64,000 nucleotides of DNA from Forficula auricularia (GCA_024734495.1 JALMQS010000055.1:12980863-13044862), one strand, 5' to 3'. Shown: positions 1-11,001, counted from the stretch's first letter. Notes: a model not told the origin generated them from the sequence alone. Program-made: numbers and translations.

Positions 1-380
1 TATGCTCCAATATCTTCAATAGCAACTTCCTGTTTTCTAAGCTGATTGAGGAGGAGCATAGTAGTTTTTGTTTTGAATTAAACCCCATTTTTGCTTGGGC
101 AATTCTTGATTTAATTTCGTTTTCGCTCCTCCCATCCCATGTTATTTTACTTCCTAGGTAGCGGAATTTCTTAACTCCTTCTAGGTTTCCTTGGTTAATT
201 TTGATACATTCCTGTCTCGTTTGTTCTTTTTTTGTACATACTAGGACCTTGGTTTTATTCTTGTTTATTTTCATTTTGATTTCTTTTATTAGGATTTGGT
301 TAATTCCATTCAGGGCGTCCTCTAATTCTTTTTTATTGCTTCCTAGAAGGGCAATGCCATCGGCAAATCTTAACATTATG
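1..380 (-). pseudogene. LINE reverse transcriptase fragment
   Basis: Read on the minus strand, this encodes part of the reverse transcriptase of a non-LTR retrotransposon, running off the left edge. The palm motif that should read FADD (metal-binding aspartates) reads FADG at about 352-368, so this copy is probably dead. It is followed by a run of Lys/Glu-rich sequence, then the RYLGSKIT and NEIKSRI motifs typical of this region in RTE/jockey-type elements. The 5' side stops abruptly near 381, as expected of a truncated or broken insertion. The same family recurs at 57680-58255 and 62940-63222. The clade is not certain. Confidence 0.8.
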
Positions 381-1674
381 TAGTATGTATATGTAGAGAA
401 AAACATATTTTCTAATTGTTAACTATGTTGAGGTCCAAAAATTAAAAAACTAAACGTTTCTTAAACAGTAAATAAGAGTTTCATTAAAGTATCCTTTTTT
501 CTAATACTTCACACACTTTTTTTAAATTAAATTTTAAATAAATTTTTAATTAATTTTTTGTAATATTGTTATTTAGAAATTTAAGCGGAGTAAATGTGAA
601 AGTAACGATGTGTTCGTTTATAAAACAAGCCATAATTTTTTTTATTAAACAAAAATATTCTGTTCATAATTTTAACAATTGTATCGGAGCTGTTTTTGGA
701 GTGGTTTATTTTTCATTTTATATATAGATCAATACTTACCTTTGGAAGATTTATTATTCCCGAGAGATTGCTTTTATTTTTTTTTCTTGCACACAAATCT
801 CGGAAGTTTTTGAAATAAATATTTCATGAAGAGAATCTTTTCTAATGCATAAGATATCGAAGAAAAGAAATATACTTAGTTCTTGTTCAAAATTACCAAA
901 TAAAATATCTACCCTACTTTAAAGAAATTAAGTAATAATTATAAGATTATCAATTTTAAATAATAATAATAAAAGAAAAATATTTATTTAAAATAAATTT
1001 AATATTTTAATTTTGTAAATAAGTACCATCTATACTGTTTAAAAATATTTTATAAGTTAAAGATTTTGTTGTTTTAGATTTTTGAGAAAATAATTTTTTG
1101 AAAAAACTAGTATTTTTTAATATTTAATATTATAATTACAAGCTAGGCTAGATTTTAATACGTCCTTTTGGGTGATTGTTAAAAAGTCAGATGAGCAGTT
1201 GAGAATACTATTCAGGCAGTTCGCCAGATGTAATTATGCTTACCAGCTGCTCACCTAACTCGATATCTTGAAAACGATCACAGATATATAGTGATTTAAA
1301 CGTTGTTTAGTGTTATATTTTAAAAATAAATAAAAATTAAAAACTATTTACAAAATGCATGATTATTTAAAAAAAATTCTCTAAAATATTTAATAAACAA
1401 ATAGCTGAGTAAGATTATAATTCTTCCTTGATGATTCATTATAATATTTAGCAATATTTCATGTCTTTTTAAGCCCTTAAATAAGAAATTATTTTAAAAT
1501 AATATAGATTAAATAATTACAAAATAGAACAGAGCACGGTATGTATTTTTTTTAATTATAAGTAAATGCCTGTTTCTTGTTTGATTCTATTTTCTTATTA
1601 AGCTGATTAGAAGGCGTGTGGCCGGTTGCTGACTCTCTAGGCGAACTGGATTGGTGATGGATAAAGCGAAACGA
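381..1674. other. AT-rich DNA without recognised features
   Basis: Very AT-rich non-coding sequence. I see no gene, RNA or repeat structure that I can name. Confidence 0.5.
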
Positions 1675-2408
1675 GGGTGAACCGTGATTAGAATTAGGTG
1701 TATACTGTCTTTGGAATTATATGGAACTAGCTGTACCCGGCGTGCCTGTCCCAGCTAGGTCCTCCAGGCGGGTTGCCCTGGCGGGCAGCGTCTCGGGGTT
1801 GAAGTATTAGCTGTCCAAAATTGATTACCGTTTATGTAAATTGTTTATATATCTATATATATTTCTTGGGTGACTTTGACCATTTAAAGAAAGATTCAAA
1901 TTCTTTGAAAATATTCGTTTATTAAAATGCAAATAAAAAATAAATCGAAAAATGCTTGAAAATTTTTTCATAAATATAAAAGGGCAAGTGAACAATCCAT
2001 CTACCCTTTTCTGAATGAATAGGTCTGAAAAGGTCTAACAATAATCCTTCTTTTGTTCTCTCTTTATTCTTATTATAACAAAAAATCTATTCATTCATAT
2101 TTATTTTAAGGGCTGTGAATAAAATTGAAAAATTAAATTGATTTTAAATTGATGATACTAAATCAGTGCGATCCGCGAAAGTGAGAAAATAATGTATACA
2201 AAATTTCATCTCAATCAGACAAATGGTGTCGGACTCCATTAACGTCAAACAGACAGACAGACCAACAAACATCCAAATTTATATATGGTATATATATATA
2301 GATTATTTTGGAAATTATTAGATAATACCCCTTCATCTATTATCCTTTACTTGGAAATGAAAGTGGAAATGGAAGTAGGTGTACACGATATTAGGTCGCG
2401 GTTCACCC
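1675..2408. mobile_element. MITE split by a later insertion
   Basis: The ends GGGTGAACCG...CGGTTCACCC are imperfect inverted repeats of about 35 bp. An uninterrupted 152-bp relative lies at 38525-38676. The two align outward from both ends, and the extra 575 bp here (about 1727-2302) is a different element inserted in the middle. It is probably a non-autonomous DNA transposon of unknown superfamily. Confidence 0.65.
1727..2302 (+). mobile_element. CTAGCTG-type repeat inserted in MITE
   Basis: It starts CTAGCTGTACCCGGCG, has a short GC-rich head with a CCCTGGCGGGCAGCGTC-like stretch, then AT-rich sequence with a CAGACAGACAGACC motif, and ends in TATATATATAGA. The same head and tail recur at 36619-37556, and the head alone at 51687. 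The boundaries are defined by the empty MITE at 38525-38676. The class is unknown and no coding region is visible. Confidence 0.55.
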
Positions 2409-3590
2409 CTCTTTGCGAAAGGAAAGAGATTTTGCGATATTGTTAAGCACTCTGAACTGCCATAAAATATTGATAATTATTGATGATACATATATTGTAA
2501 GTTAATGTTATAAAAATCGTGTAAATTTAGCCTAGAAAAATCATTTAATAATAATTTTATACAAATTTGTTGTTCAAAAAATGTATCACTCCCAACTTTT
2601 TTTTATTTTAACATATTAAATACTGGATAAATTACTTGGGTGTAATAAGTGAAACATATTATCAGCCATCTTCGGAAATGGCAGAAATTTCTGAATTACA
2701 TATTTCACACATTATTATTATTATTATTTTTTTTTTAGATTTTTAAAATTTTCGAAAACCTTTTATCGTTCGATGCTAAAAATTAATAAAAATAATTTTT
2801 ACAAAATATATTATACTATATATTGATTATTTTATTATAATGAAATAAGTATGTTTTATTTTATTATATGAATTTAATAGCTAAAAAAAGTTATTTTTCC
2901 TTTCAGTTTATTAAGGTTGCTAGTTTTTAAAATGTCTCTTTCAATTTAATTTAAAAAAATTATAGGCAGTGAAACATCCAGTTTTATAAGTATAGTCTAA
3001 CGATTTGAATTTTTATTTTATTTTATTTGTTTTAATTATTTCTATGTATAAGTTAAAAAAATCTGTAAATATTTGCAATTAGTAAACCATGTAAATAATA
3101 AAATTATTTAATTTGTACTATCATTCATGAATATATTGGAAACATGATTTTATTAATTATTTTTATGTATATTAATATTTTAAAACAATAAAACAAATAA
3201 AATAATATGTATGAAGTGTGTTTAGATTATGACTAAACTTTTAAGTTCTTAACGTTTGATTTTTGAACAAAAATTCGAAATTCTTGTATTTCACTTTTTA
3301 ATGAAATTTTTTACATATAAATTTAAAATTTCAATTATGTTGACCGAAATTCAATTTAGATAACTTTAGTATTGTATGAAGAATTTTGATAATTCAAAGA
3401 TCTGAAGGTTATATATTCAAAAATGTGTCTCCTTATAACAAAAAATAATTAATTTTTTTTCAAATAGCAATGTTCAAAAGATCTTTCGAATATACATTTA
3501 CATGCCTGTCTGCAGAGAAAGAATCTTAGTTTTCAAATACACCCATAGGTAGGTCTGTTTTAGTATATATGATGTACATAATTATTACGG
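2409..3590. other. AT-rich DNA without recognised features
   Basis: Non-coding, with a short TTA microsatellite around 2710-2730. Nothing else recognised. Confidence 0.5.
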
Positions 3591-4465
3591 CTTTTTTCGC
3601 GACTTTTTTTACTTTCACATTTATATTCTATAGAAGATAAAGGGTAAGTATTGCGATGTTGCGCCAGTTGGGGTCCTGACTATTTGAGAGCTTGTATCTC
3701 AGAGATGAAAAAAGTTCATTTCATTTTGTAACTTCTAGGTGGAAGGAATCGATGCCCTTAATTAATTGAAAATCGGATTTAGGAGATAAAACCTGAAATT
3801 GTGGTCCCCAGGGGCCAAAAAGGGGCCAAAAGGCGGCGCGTCGCGACACACCTACTTTACATCCCCTTCCTTTATTTCAATCGGATTAAAAATTCGACAC
3901 AACTAATATCTCATGACACTTGATAAATAAACTAATTTTTAAAAAATCGTTAGAGCCGTTTTTGGGAAAATAAAAAAAAACGAAAAATCGTTCATGTAAA
4001 TGTCCACTTCTTGACTTCCGATTTCAAACAAAAGTTTGATGTACTCCTTCTAGCCTATATCAAGTTTAAGTTTCGAATTTCGTATCTCTGAGACTTATGG
4101 TTGCGAAACGCAGGGGGTACATTCTTACGTACTTAAACATCAACTTCCGGTTTTTCTATTTTAGCCAAAATCTTGTTATACTTCTTGTAGCTTCTAGATA
4201 GCTTAAGTTTCAAATTTCCAGGCTCTGCGACTTTCCCAAGACGAGATATGAACGATTAAAATATTTATTTTACGACACTCCTAATTTACAACCCCTTCCT
4301 TTAATTCAATCGGATTAAAAATTTGACACAACTATTAACTCATGACACTTGATAAATACACTAATTTTTTTAAAAAAATCGTTGGATTTGTCTTTGAAAA
4401 AATCAAAATAAACGAAATAAAGGAAGGGGGTGTAAATTAGTAGTGTCGCGATGACTTCAAATAAA
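3590..4465. repeat. Dispersed repeat, internally duplicated
   Basis: The module containing CCCCTTCCTTTAATTCAATC followed by CTCATGACACTTGATAAATA occurs twice here (3860-3960 and 4275-4370) and again at 49150-49240. A second module (tctcagagatgaaaaaag, through the GGTGGAAGGAATCGATGCCC part) occurs inverted at 8480-8640. No coding potential. It is probably a non-autonomous element fragment, class unknown. Confidence 0.6.
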
Positions 4466-4636
4466 TGAAAATGTGAAAGTCGTGTGGTGAACACACCAGT
4501 TGATTTTTTTCTTCAAAAATTGGCGTTTTGTTTAATTTTTTTCATAAAAATATTCTCTTTTCACTTAATGTAAATGCGTTTCGAAAATCATATCATATTC
4601 CCCATATTATGATCTAGCACTTCGAGAAAGGTTGGA

Positions 4637-4725
4637 ATGAAATACAGTCATTTCGTGAACTCAACGAACTTTTTGGCTAAGGAACAATCAGCAAAACCCA
4701 AGTTGAAAGATGGCACATACCACAT
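4637..4725 (+). pseudogene. Mariner transposase N-terminus fragment
   Basis: The + strand frame reads GWN, then a stretch resembling FRELNELFGKGTIS and VERW, which is the first helix-turn-helix of mariner transposases. It matches the minus-strand fragment at 5862-5958 almost residue for residue. It is joined at its 3' side to minus-strand transposase sequence, so the locus is rearranged. Confidence 0.65.
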
Positions 4726-4734
4726 TGCCTTCTT

Positions 4735-5102
4735 ACAGAGGACGCCTTTCGGTATTTCTTTGGGTGAAACACCTGACGAAACCCAAACCTACTTTCTTGT
4801 GACTTTTTTTAAAAGTAGCCACGATTCATCCCCAGTGTAGAGAGTTTTCAGGAACGGAGTTTGCTCGTTTCCCTTCAGTAAATCGGTGAAAATTCGGGCA
4901 CGTTCGGTTTTGTTCTTGTCGGAGAGTTCGTGGGGGATCCATCCAGCCAATTTTAATATTTTTCCGAGCTTTTTGAGAAGACGAACGATGGTTGAATGGT
5001 CCACATTGAAGTCTTCAGCCAACATTTTGGTTGTCACGCTTTCGTCCACTTCAAAGGCTCTCAAAAGTGTCTGATCGTCGAAAGTTGATGGTCGACCTCT
5101 TC
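4735..5102 (-). pseudogene. Mariner transposase middle portion
   Basis: The minus-strand frame begins with RGRPSTFDD, the AT-hook-like linker of mariner. A second helix-turn-helix follows (DFNVDHSTIVRLLKKLGK), then the WIPHEL linker, then YTGDESW, which contains the first aspartate of the DD34D catalytic triad. After about residue 90 the frame shifts but VWVSSGVSP and KKAMWYV are still readable in the next frame. The second catalytic Asp region and the C-terminus are missing, so the gene is dead. Upstream it is separated from its N-terminus (5862-5958) by the insertion at 5123-5851. Confidence 0.8.
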
Positions 5103-5122
5103 CTTATTTATCTCCGAGGTTT

Positions 5123-5851
5123 TTAACCGACTTCAAAAAAGGAGGAGGTTCTCTATTGGACTGAATTTTTTTGTGCCTATGTTACCTCATATCTCCACCA
5201 ATTGTCAACCGATTTTGAAATTTTTTTTTGCATTGGGTCCAGTCTAGCTTCCGATTGGTCCCATTTTTTTTCGTTTTTTTTTTCATAGGTATTAGACCTT
5301 TTTTATTAGGTTTGTTTAGACCTAACCTCTTTGTTTATGAACCGATTTCGATGGTTCTTTTTTATCCGAAAGGGGGTGTCTTAGGGATGGTGTCATATTA
5401 ATTTGGTCAAGTTCTGATGATATGATCACTATTAATAACATCACTAAAAAGAGAAAAATAAAAATAATTTTTAAGAAAAAAATAAAAACGGACTTCAAAA
5501 AATTAAATGCAACAAATAAAATACACTAAAAGGTATAAAATAATTATTATCTTATTTAGTTACAACTGAACTACGAAATATTAACATGAAATTACTTTTT
5601 TTAAGTCGGTGCCAAATATATACCTTTTATGAATCGCACTCGACGGATCTTACTTAGTACGTTTGGCGGGTACGCTCGCTTATAGGTATAGTTTGTTTGG
5701 TACCGACTTCAAAAAGTAATTTCATGTTAATATGTCGTAGTTCAGTTGTAACTAAATAAGATAATAATTATTTTATACTTTTTAGTGTATTTTATTTGTT
5801 GCATTTAATTTTTTGAAGTCGGTTTTTATTTTTTTCTTAAAATTATTTTTA
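5123..5851 (+). mobile_element. Composite repeat with palindromic 3' half
   Basis: It begins TTTTTAACCGACTTC and carries about 330 bp of unique sequence, then a foldback of about 390 bp with ~145-bp arms (5480-5620 and 5700-5851) containing GACTTCAAAAAATTAAATGC. A second, inverted copy is at 38891-39610. It sits inside the mariner fossil, between codons for the first HTH and the RGRPS linker. The motif AACCGACTTCAAAAAAGGAG is one I recall as common in moth and butterfly genomes, though I cannot search to confirm it. Confidence 0.7.
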
Positions 5852-5861
5852 TTATCGCCCG

Positions 5862-5958
5862 ATTTGAACTTCTTGAACCATCTTTCAACTTGGTTGCTGA
5901 TTGTTCCCTCGCTAAAAAGTTTGTTGAGTTCGTGAAATAATTGTGCTGTATTCCAACC
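5862..5958 (-). pseudogene. Mariner transposase N-terminus fragment
   Basis: The minus-strand reading gives FHELNKLFSEGTIS followed by QVERWFKKFKSG, the first HTH of mariner transposase. It continues, after the composite insertion, into the fragment at 4735-5102. Its upstream part (HFEKGWN) is displaced to 6371-6400 by another insertion. Confidence 0.7.
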
Positions 5959-6370
5959 AGGAACAGGTTACGCAGGCTGTAGCATATGAGTCCGCACCAC
6001 AAAAACAAAGGGTCTACTTTTTTTAAAAATATATTTAACAAGGTTTCAATAAAGATCCATGCACGTTTATTTTTAAGTTTTTAATCGGATAATTTCTGAA
6101 AATGCGGTTTTTTAGGTAAATTAAAAAAAAATATATTTGGGGGTCGGATTAGCCCAGGTGGTAGCGCGTCATCCTGCTAACCAAGTAGACCCGGGTTCGA
6201 ATCCGACTCGAGGCATCCGGCTAAAATCTGCCCCCGGGGGGTAGAGACACATTTGAAAAATAAATATATAGTATCGTAATGGCTTTTGGCTAAAAAAAAA
6301 TATATTTCCCGGGGCCCCCGCCACAGGTTTAGCCTAGGGGCCGGGCCTATAGATCCTAAATTCGGCCCTG
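5959..6370. mobile_element. 412-bp insertion with 9-bp duplication
   Basis: The 9-mer ATTCCAACC is present at 5950-5958 and 6371-6379, exactly where the mariner reading frame is broken, so this is a target-site duplication. The inserted DNA ends with GGGCCGGGCCTATAGATCC and contains the SINE at 6139-6291. The class is not determined. Confidence 0.65.
6139..6291 (+). mobile_element. tRNA-derived SINE, full length
   Basis: The head is a degenerate tRNA: GTCGGAT pairs with ATCCGAC as an acceptor-like stem, box A lies in TAGCCCAGGTGGTAGCGC, and box B is GGTTCGAATCC. A GC-rich linker (GCCCCCGGGGGGTAGAGAC) and an AT-rich tail follow. A perfect 16-bp target duplication, AAAAAAAAATATATTT, flanks it (6123-6138 and 6292-6307). 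A second copy in the opposite orientation is at 19520-19705. Confidence 0.85.
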
Positions 6371-6520
6371 ATTCCAACCTTTTTCGAAGTGGTAGAGTAT
6401 AATATGGCGAATATGGATATGATTTTCGATATACGAATTTTCATTAACTGAAAAGAGAAGATTATTTTTATAAAAAAATAAAGTAAAAATTAAACAAAAC
6501 TCTATTTTTAAAGAAAAAAG

Positions 6521-7100
6521 TCTCGAAAAAAGCCGCAATAATTATGCACCAGGCAAACATATAAATAATTTCAAATATTCGAATTTCGAAATATAATACT
6601 TTTCTATATATGTCTATTAAACATTTCAACAAAAAACAACGAAATTTTACTCTCTTTTTTCTATAAGTAACTCATTCTCAACTAATTACTATCATTTTTG
6701 TTGAGGGAGAATCGTACCTAGACTTGCTCCTTATATTCTTTTAGCTGAGCCAGACTCTGTAAATAAATCTCTTCTACAATCATGACTTACTCCTTTCAAT
6801 ATATTTGAAGATGGATAATATTTAATTACAAATCTAAAAGCTCTATATATAGTTACGAATGAAACAATTCAATAAATTAAATACTTATGAAACTTATAAA
6901 GATTTAAACATTATGTTTTAGATAAACTAGTTTATTATACACTAATAAAAATTAATTTTAGCTAGGAAAAACCTTTATATAAACTAATATAACTATATGT
7001 AGTTTACACATTTGATTAACATTTCTCGCCCTCTTCCGACAAATTTTCTGCAGAGATCCATGGTAAAATGACTAGGTTTCATATTATTTATAGATTTCTT
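6521..7100. other. AT-rich DNA without recognised features
   Basis: Non-coding; nothing recognised. It ends in an (AT)n run at 7106-7128. Confidence 0.5.
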
Positions 7101-7126
7101 GATCGAATATATATATATATATATAT

Positions 7127-7690
7127 ATTTACTACAATTCCCATCTGTCTGATTATTTGGGGATTCGAAACAGATGAATTTTGTTCAGATATTCAATAAT
7201 AAATTTTATTTAGAATGTTTATATGTTAACATTAAATGAAAGCGAAAGTTAAAACTTTTATCTGGTCACTGCCCTATTTTGGTGCAATTGGGAGCAGACT
7301 CGTTTTGATAGTGAACCAAGAGTTGAAAAAAGACACAGGACCCAGCCGGGTATGATCCGACATCTTCTGCCAGCCCGCAGATGCCTTCTCCATTTAGGCG
7401 ATGGATCCCCTGACTAGATCCTAAAATCAAATTTTATATATATTCAACTCTAGTTCAGTCGCGTTTTCTTCTATTTTTCTAATAGTATGGTTCTTAGAAA
7501 TTTACTACAATTCCCATCTGTCTGATTCTTTGGGGATTCGAAACAGATGGATTTTGTTCAGATATTCAATATTTTTTTTTCAACTCTTGGTTCACTATCA
7601 AAACGAGTCTGGTCCCAATTGCACCAAAATAGGGCAGTGACCAGATAAAAGTTTTAACTTTCGCTTTCATTTAATGTTAACATATATATA
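7127..7690. repeat. Foldback with tRNA-like centre
   Basis: Two arms of about 110 bp (7217-7330 and 7577-7690) are inverted copies, both containing CACTGCCCTATTTTGGTGCA or its complement. In addition, a 65-bp segment (TTACTACAATTCCCATCTGT...) is present as a direct repeat at 7129-7192 and 7501-7570. A tRNA-like sequence sits between the arms. Confidence 0.7.
7338..7408 (-). tRNA. Degenerate tRNA-Arg-like sequence
   Basis: On the minus strand this is 71 nt, the size of a tRNA. The ends GGATCCA and TGGGTCC form a 7-bp acceptor stem with one G-T pair. A D-arm like TCGCCTAAATGGA and an anticodon stem TCTG/CAGA follow. The T-loop reads GATCATACC where GTTCGAATCC is expected, so box B is damaged. 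It resembles an arginine tRNA or a SINE head derived from one. It is probably not functional. Confidence 0.45.
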
Positions 7691-7703
7691 TATATATATA
7701 TAT

Positions 7704-7740
<37 letters not shown>
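7683..7740. repeat. (TA)n-(GA)n microsatellite
   Basis: About 22 bp of TA repeats is followed, after a short A-rich link, by about 30 bp of GA repeats. Confidence 0.9.
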
Positions 7741-7744
<4 letters not shown>

Positions 7745-8335
7745 CGGATTGTATATAAGAAATGGAACACTGAAAGAAGCTCTTTAAATCTTGGTCTCGG
7801 TAATTGGAGAGTAGTGGTCCTGGACCGTTACGCCTGGTTGGGGACCACGAAAGCAGCTTTAGGGCTTTATGCCCTGTAACTTCCGATAGAATAGTAAGTA
7901 AGAGAAGAATTACATTTGTCCGTAAGAAAAAGTTGTTAAATTTTCAATATATTTTCAAATGACTATGTATAGTTTCCCATAACAGCAAGTGTGTTTAGAG
8001 CAGTGGTCGGCAGCCTTTTAGATATCGTGGGCCACCAAATTTTCAATTTAAAATTTCGCGGACCACTAACATAATTTTTAAAGGTGCGAATTGTTTACAA
8101 GCATTGAGTATGATATACATTATACCGGGTGAGTTTTTATCTTGAGACAATCTTATAATTCAAAAACAGTGCATTATATGGAAAAAAGTTTCAAATAAAA
8201 GTTTATTTACATCAGGGGGAAACTAAGCTACGCCATTGTTTGTCGACCTAGAACAAGCTTTCAAAGGTGTTTCAAGGTCAAGTCTGTTTTTTAAATAGAA
8301 CCCTATATTTTTCTATACGTCTACTTAATCTACAA
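7741..8335. other. Non-coding, hAT-end-like sequence at 8001
   Basis: Around 8001-8066, CAGTGGTCGGCAGCC and later GGGCCACC resemble the ends of hAT-type elements. No partner end was found. Nothing else recognised. Confidence 0.3.
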
Positions 8336-8339
8336 AAAA

Positions 8340-8660
8340 AAACTGAACAACTTTCATAAGAACTATTTTTTGTACTCCTTCTAGCCTATATCGAGCTTAA
8401 GTTTCGAATTTCGTAGGTCTGAGACTTATGATTGCGAAACGGAGGGGGTTCATACGTACATACGCACAGACCAATGAATTTTTGGCCCCTTTTTAGCCCC
8501 AGGGACCACAATATCCGGTTTTAATTCCCAAATCCGGTTCCCAACTATTAAGGGCATCGATTCCTCCACCTAGAAGTTACAAAATGAAATTAACATTTTT
8601 CATTTCTGAGAATGTCTCAAATTGTCAGGACCCAGGAAAGCGATCGCAAAACTTCAGATT
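8340..8660. repeat. Dispersed repeat, inverted relative of 3660-4130
   Basis: 8370-8440 matches 4040-4110 in the same orientation (TACTCCTTCTAGCCTATATC). 8480-8640 matches 3670-3810 in reverse complement. The repeat family is therefore internally rearranged between copies. Confidence 0.6.
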
Positions 8661-9028
8661 ACTATGTTCTATAGAATAAAAATGCGAAAGTAAAAAAATT
8701 ACTTATACGTAAAATAAAATAAAAATAATTTTTTTTTGGAAAATCATTATTTACTATGAGTTATTCTCTGGGTCACTTTTTACACGTGTAACAAGTGACC
8801 TAGTAAATACTCCCTCCGTCCGAAAATATGGTATACATTTTAATATTTTTTTTGTCTGAGAATATTGTATGTATTTGCGAAAAAAATCAAATAAAACTAA
8901 AATTAAATATAGAAAAAATATTACAATTCATTTTATTATCACAAATAACTAAATATAAATAATTTGAGTGTAAACCAAACTTAGTTAAAGCGAGATTTAG
9001 CGCCTTGTTGAATGCTTCTTCAGAACAT

Positions 9029-9472
9029 ATATACAGGGTGTTTCAGGAGGAATAGTATATATTTTAGGAGGTGATAGTATAGACGAATTGCAATAAAAAA
9101 TGCCATATAACATGTGTCCCATTTTTAGTGAGTACAGAGATACAGCTATTAGTATGTAACCCAATATTGGCATACTCAGCATGTGTAAATAAATACGCGC
9201 GGCATGTTTAAACGCTACAGTACAAGTAGACTTGGCCAGAAAATCACAATGAAAACTTCAAAAACTAAAGCACAACTTCACAACTGGAACATCAACACGC
9301 CAATAGCAACCGGAGTACCAAGACACGAAACGAAAATGCATTGAACTCAGCTGTATCTCTGTACTCAATAAAAATTGGAGACATGTTATATGGCATTTTT
9401 TATTGCAATCGCCTATACTACCACCTCCTAAAATATTTACTATTCCTCCTGAAATACCCTGTATACCTACTT
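9029..9472. mobile_element. Foldback MITE, 110-bp inverted ends
   Basis: The left arm starts TATACAGGGTGTTTCAGGAG and the right arm ends with its near-complement CTCCTGAAATACCCTGTATA. Both arms extend about 110 bp through a TGCCATATAACATG segment. The unique centre is ~220 bp with no coding potential. A TA-type target duplication is possible. It is probably a non-autonomous DNA transposon. Confidence 0.75.
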
Positions 9473-10410
9473 TTCAGCTAATCGACCTTCACGATGAAGT
9501 TTTACCTTATTTACCTATATGAGGGGTTTCCCCTCCTTTCAACATGATTGATTCAATAGACGTTTGTAATGTTATAAAACCTTTATCAAGAGTAGATATT
9601 TCTCTCTAGTTTACTAAATGCATCTTGAACACATTCCATCAATTTTTATTAATACCACCATGTTCTAATTTTTCTTTGTTCTTCAAATACTGTAATGGCT
9701 GTTGCAAGATACCATAACGTTTTCATTAGTCAATTCACTGTGAAACTACACACCCTTTACTCTATTAACTAACATCATGTTTCACCTAAAACCTACACCA
9801 CTTTCCATAAGTAAAATTAGTCAATTGCTTCAATTTGGCATCTCTTCTTTGTAAATTCACGTTATTTGAGTTAAAATTTTCCATTTTGAAATAACAGCGG
9901 TGATTATTTTATTTTTCTTAAAAATACTAAACTTTGGTCTTCAAATTTCCTGGTTAACTCAAAATCAACGCCTGTCAAATATGTTAAGATATTTAGTTAT
10001 CAATGTGAACAATAACAATATAATGAGTATTGCCAGTTTCTTTCGAAACTCGAGATAATCTAAGATTTTCTTTCAAATGTATACAATATTTTCACTTTTA
10101 TTAAAATATGTTCACCTCGCAGCAACACCAGACTCCCTAAAAATTATTATTTATACGTATTTGCTGAAACTAATAAATTTTTAATAAAAAATCAATAGCA
10201 GCCATCATCATATTGAAATCCTTGACCCAATCAACACAGGAAGCCCTATGTAGAGGTAAATTTTTTCGAAAACATAGCATCTAGTCACGCAAGTATTTTG
10301 TCACAAGCACCACCCAATTAGATTTAGACGTAGCCTACTTAAAAAATTAAATTTAATTATATATAAACTAAATTGAAATTTTATTTTTGTGACGTAGTAG
10401 AATGTTTATA
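9473..10410. other. AT-rich DNA without recognised features
   Basis: Non-coding; no repeat or gene recognised. Confidence 0.5.
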
Positions 10411-10411
10411 A

Positions 10412-10562
10412 ATTAAAGAAGACAATAAAAGAGTGTGTCTTCTGCTGGAAAAATAAAGTTTTGGCTGGCAAGGCACTCGAAATTATAGTCTCGTCATAAA
10501 TAAATTAAATAAAAAAAATATTTTTCCAGCAGAAGAGACACTCTTTTACTGTCTCCTTTAAT
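10412..10562. mobile_element. Degenerate foldback of hammerhead family
   Basis: The arms AAGACAATAAAAGAGTGTG and its inverted partner with TCTTCTGCTGGAA match the ends of 25651-25897 and 43454-43751. The middle retains CTCGAAATTATAGTCTCG, a decayed version of the GAAA-CTATAG-TC segment. The CTGATGA part is lost. Confidence 0.7.
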
Positions 10563-10739
10563 ATATATAAACTGTTAGTTATTTAATTTTATTTTTATTT
10601 AATCAACCATATATTAAATTTTTTTAATTTTCATATATTTTAATATTTGTAATGAACTATTAGTGAGTTAAACCAACCTAATTAATAAAGTTAAATATCA
10701 ATAAAATCATTTAAAAAAGATATTTCCTTTTATAATTAA

Positions 10740-10870
10740 AATTTCTGAAACTAGCCAGAAAGTCGATTTCTAATCAATTCTCGACATTAGAAATATGTAT
10801 TTTGACACCAGAACGAACTTTTCACGTTCTTTTCGTTCTTGAGTTAACGTTGGAAGTGGAATTCAGACAT
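10740..10870. repeat. Dispersed 'CACCAGAACGAAC' repeat
   Basis: A module running from ACACCAGAACGAACTT through a TTTCGTTCTTGAGTTA-like part to an ACATAGGGACAGA-like tail. Diverged copies are near 25018-25145, 35290-35370, 43330-43400 (inverted) and 63740-63820. Probably the tail of a common element. Confidence 0.45.
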
Positions 10871-11001
10871 AGGGACAGAAAAATAATCATGGCTGAAAAT
10901 AATTTTTCTTCTATTGTTATTTCCTAAAAAATTTCAACTCCTATACTAGGGCCGCCCATAGACAGGCGAAGCGACCAACATTTTTGAAGAAAAAAGAGCA
11001 A

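Larger units (their letters stand above)
4470..6520. mobile_element. Mariner fossil with two inverted 5' ends
   Basis: A mariner-type DNA transposon remnant. The 5' untranslated region plus the first codons of transposase are present at both ends, facing inward: + strand at 4500-4725 and - strand at 5862-5958 and 6371-6520. The rest of the preserved gene body is on the minus strand. Two later insertions (5123-5851 and 5959-6370) split the minus-strand copy. The left terminal sequence (ATGTGAAAGTCGTGTGGTG) recurs inverted at about 48877-48895. Confidence 0.7.

Noticed and set aside
6139..6212. Functional tRNA gene
   Set aside because: The cloverleaf is incomplete and the sequence continues into a SINE body with tail and target duplication.
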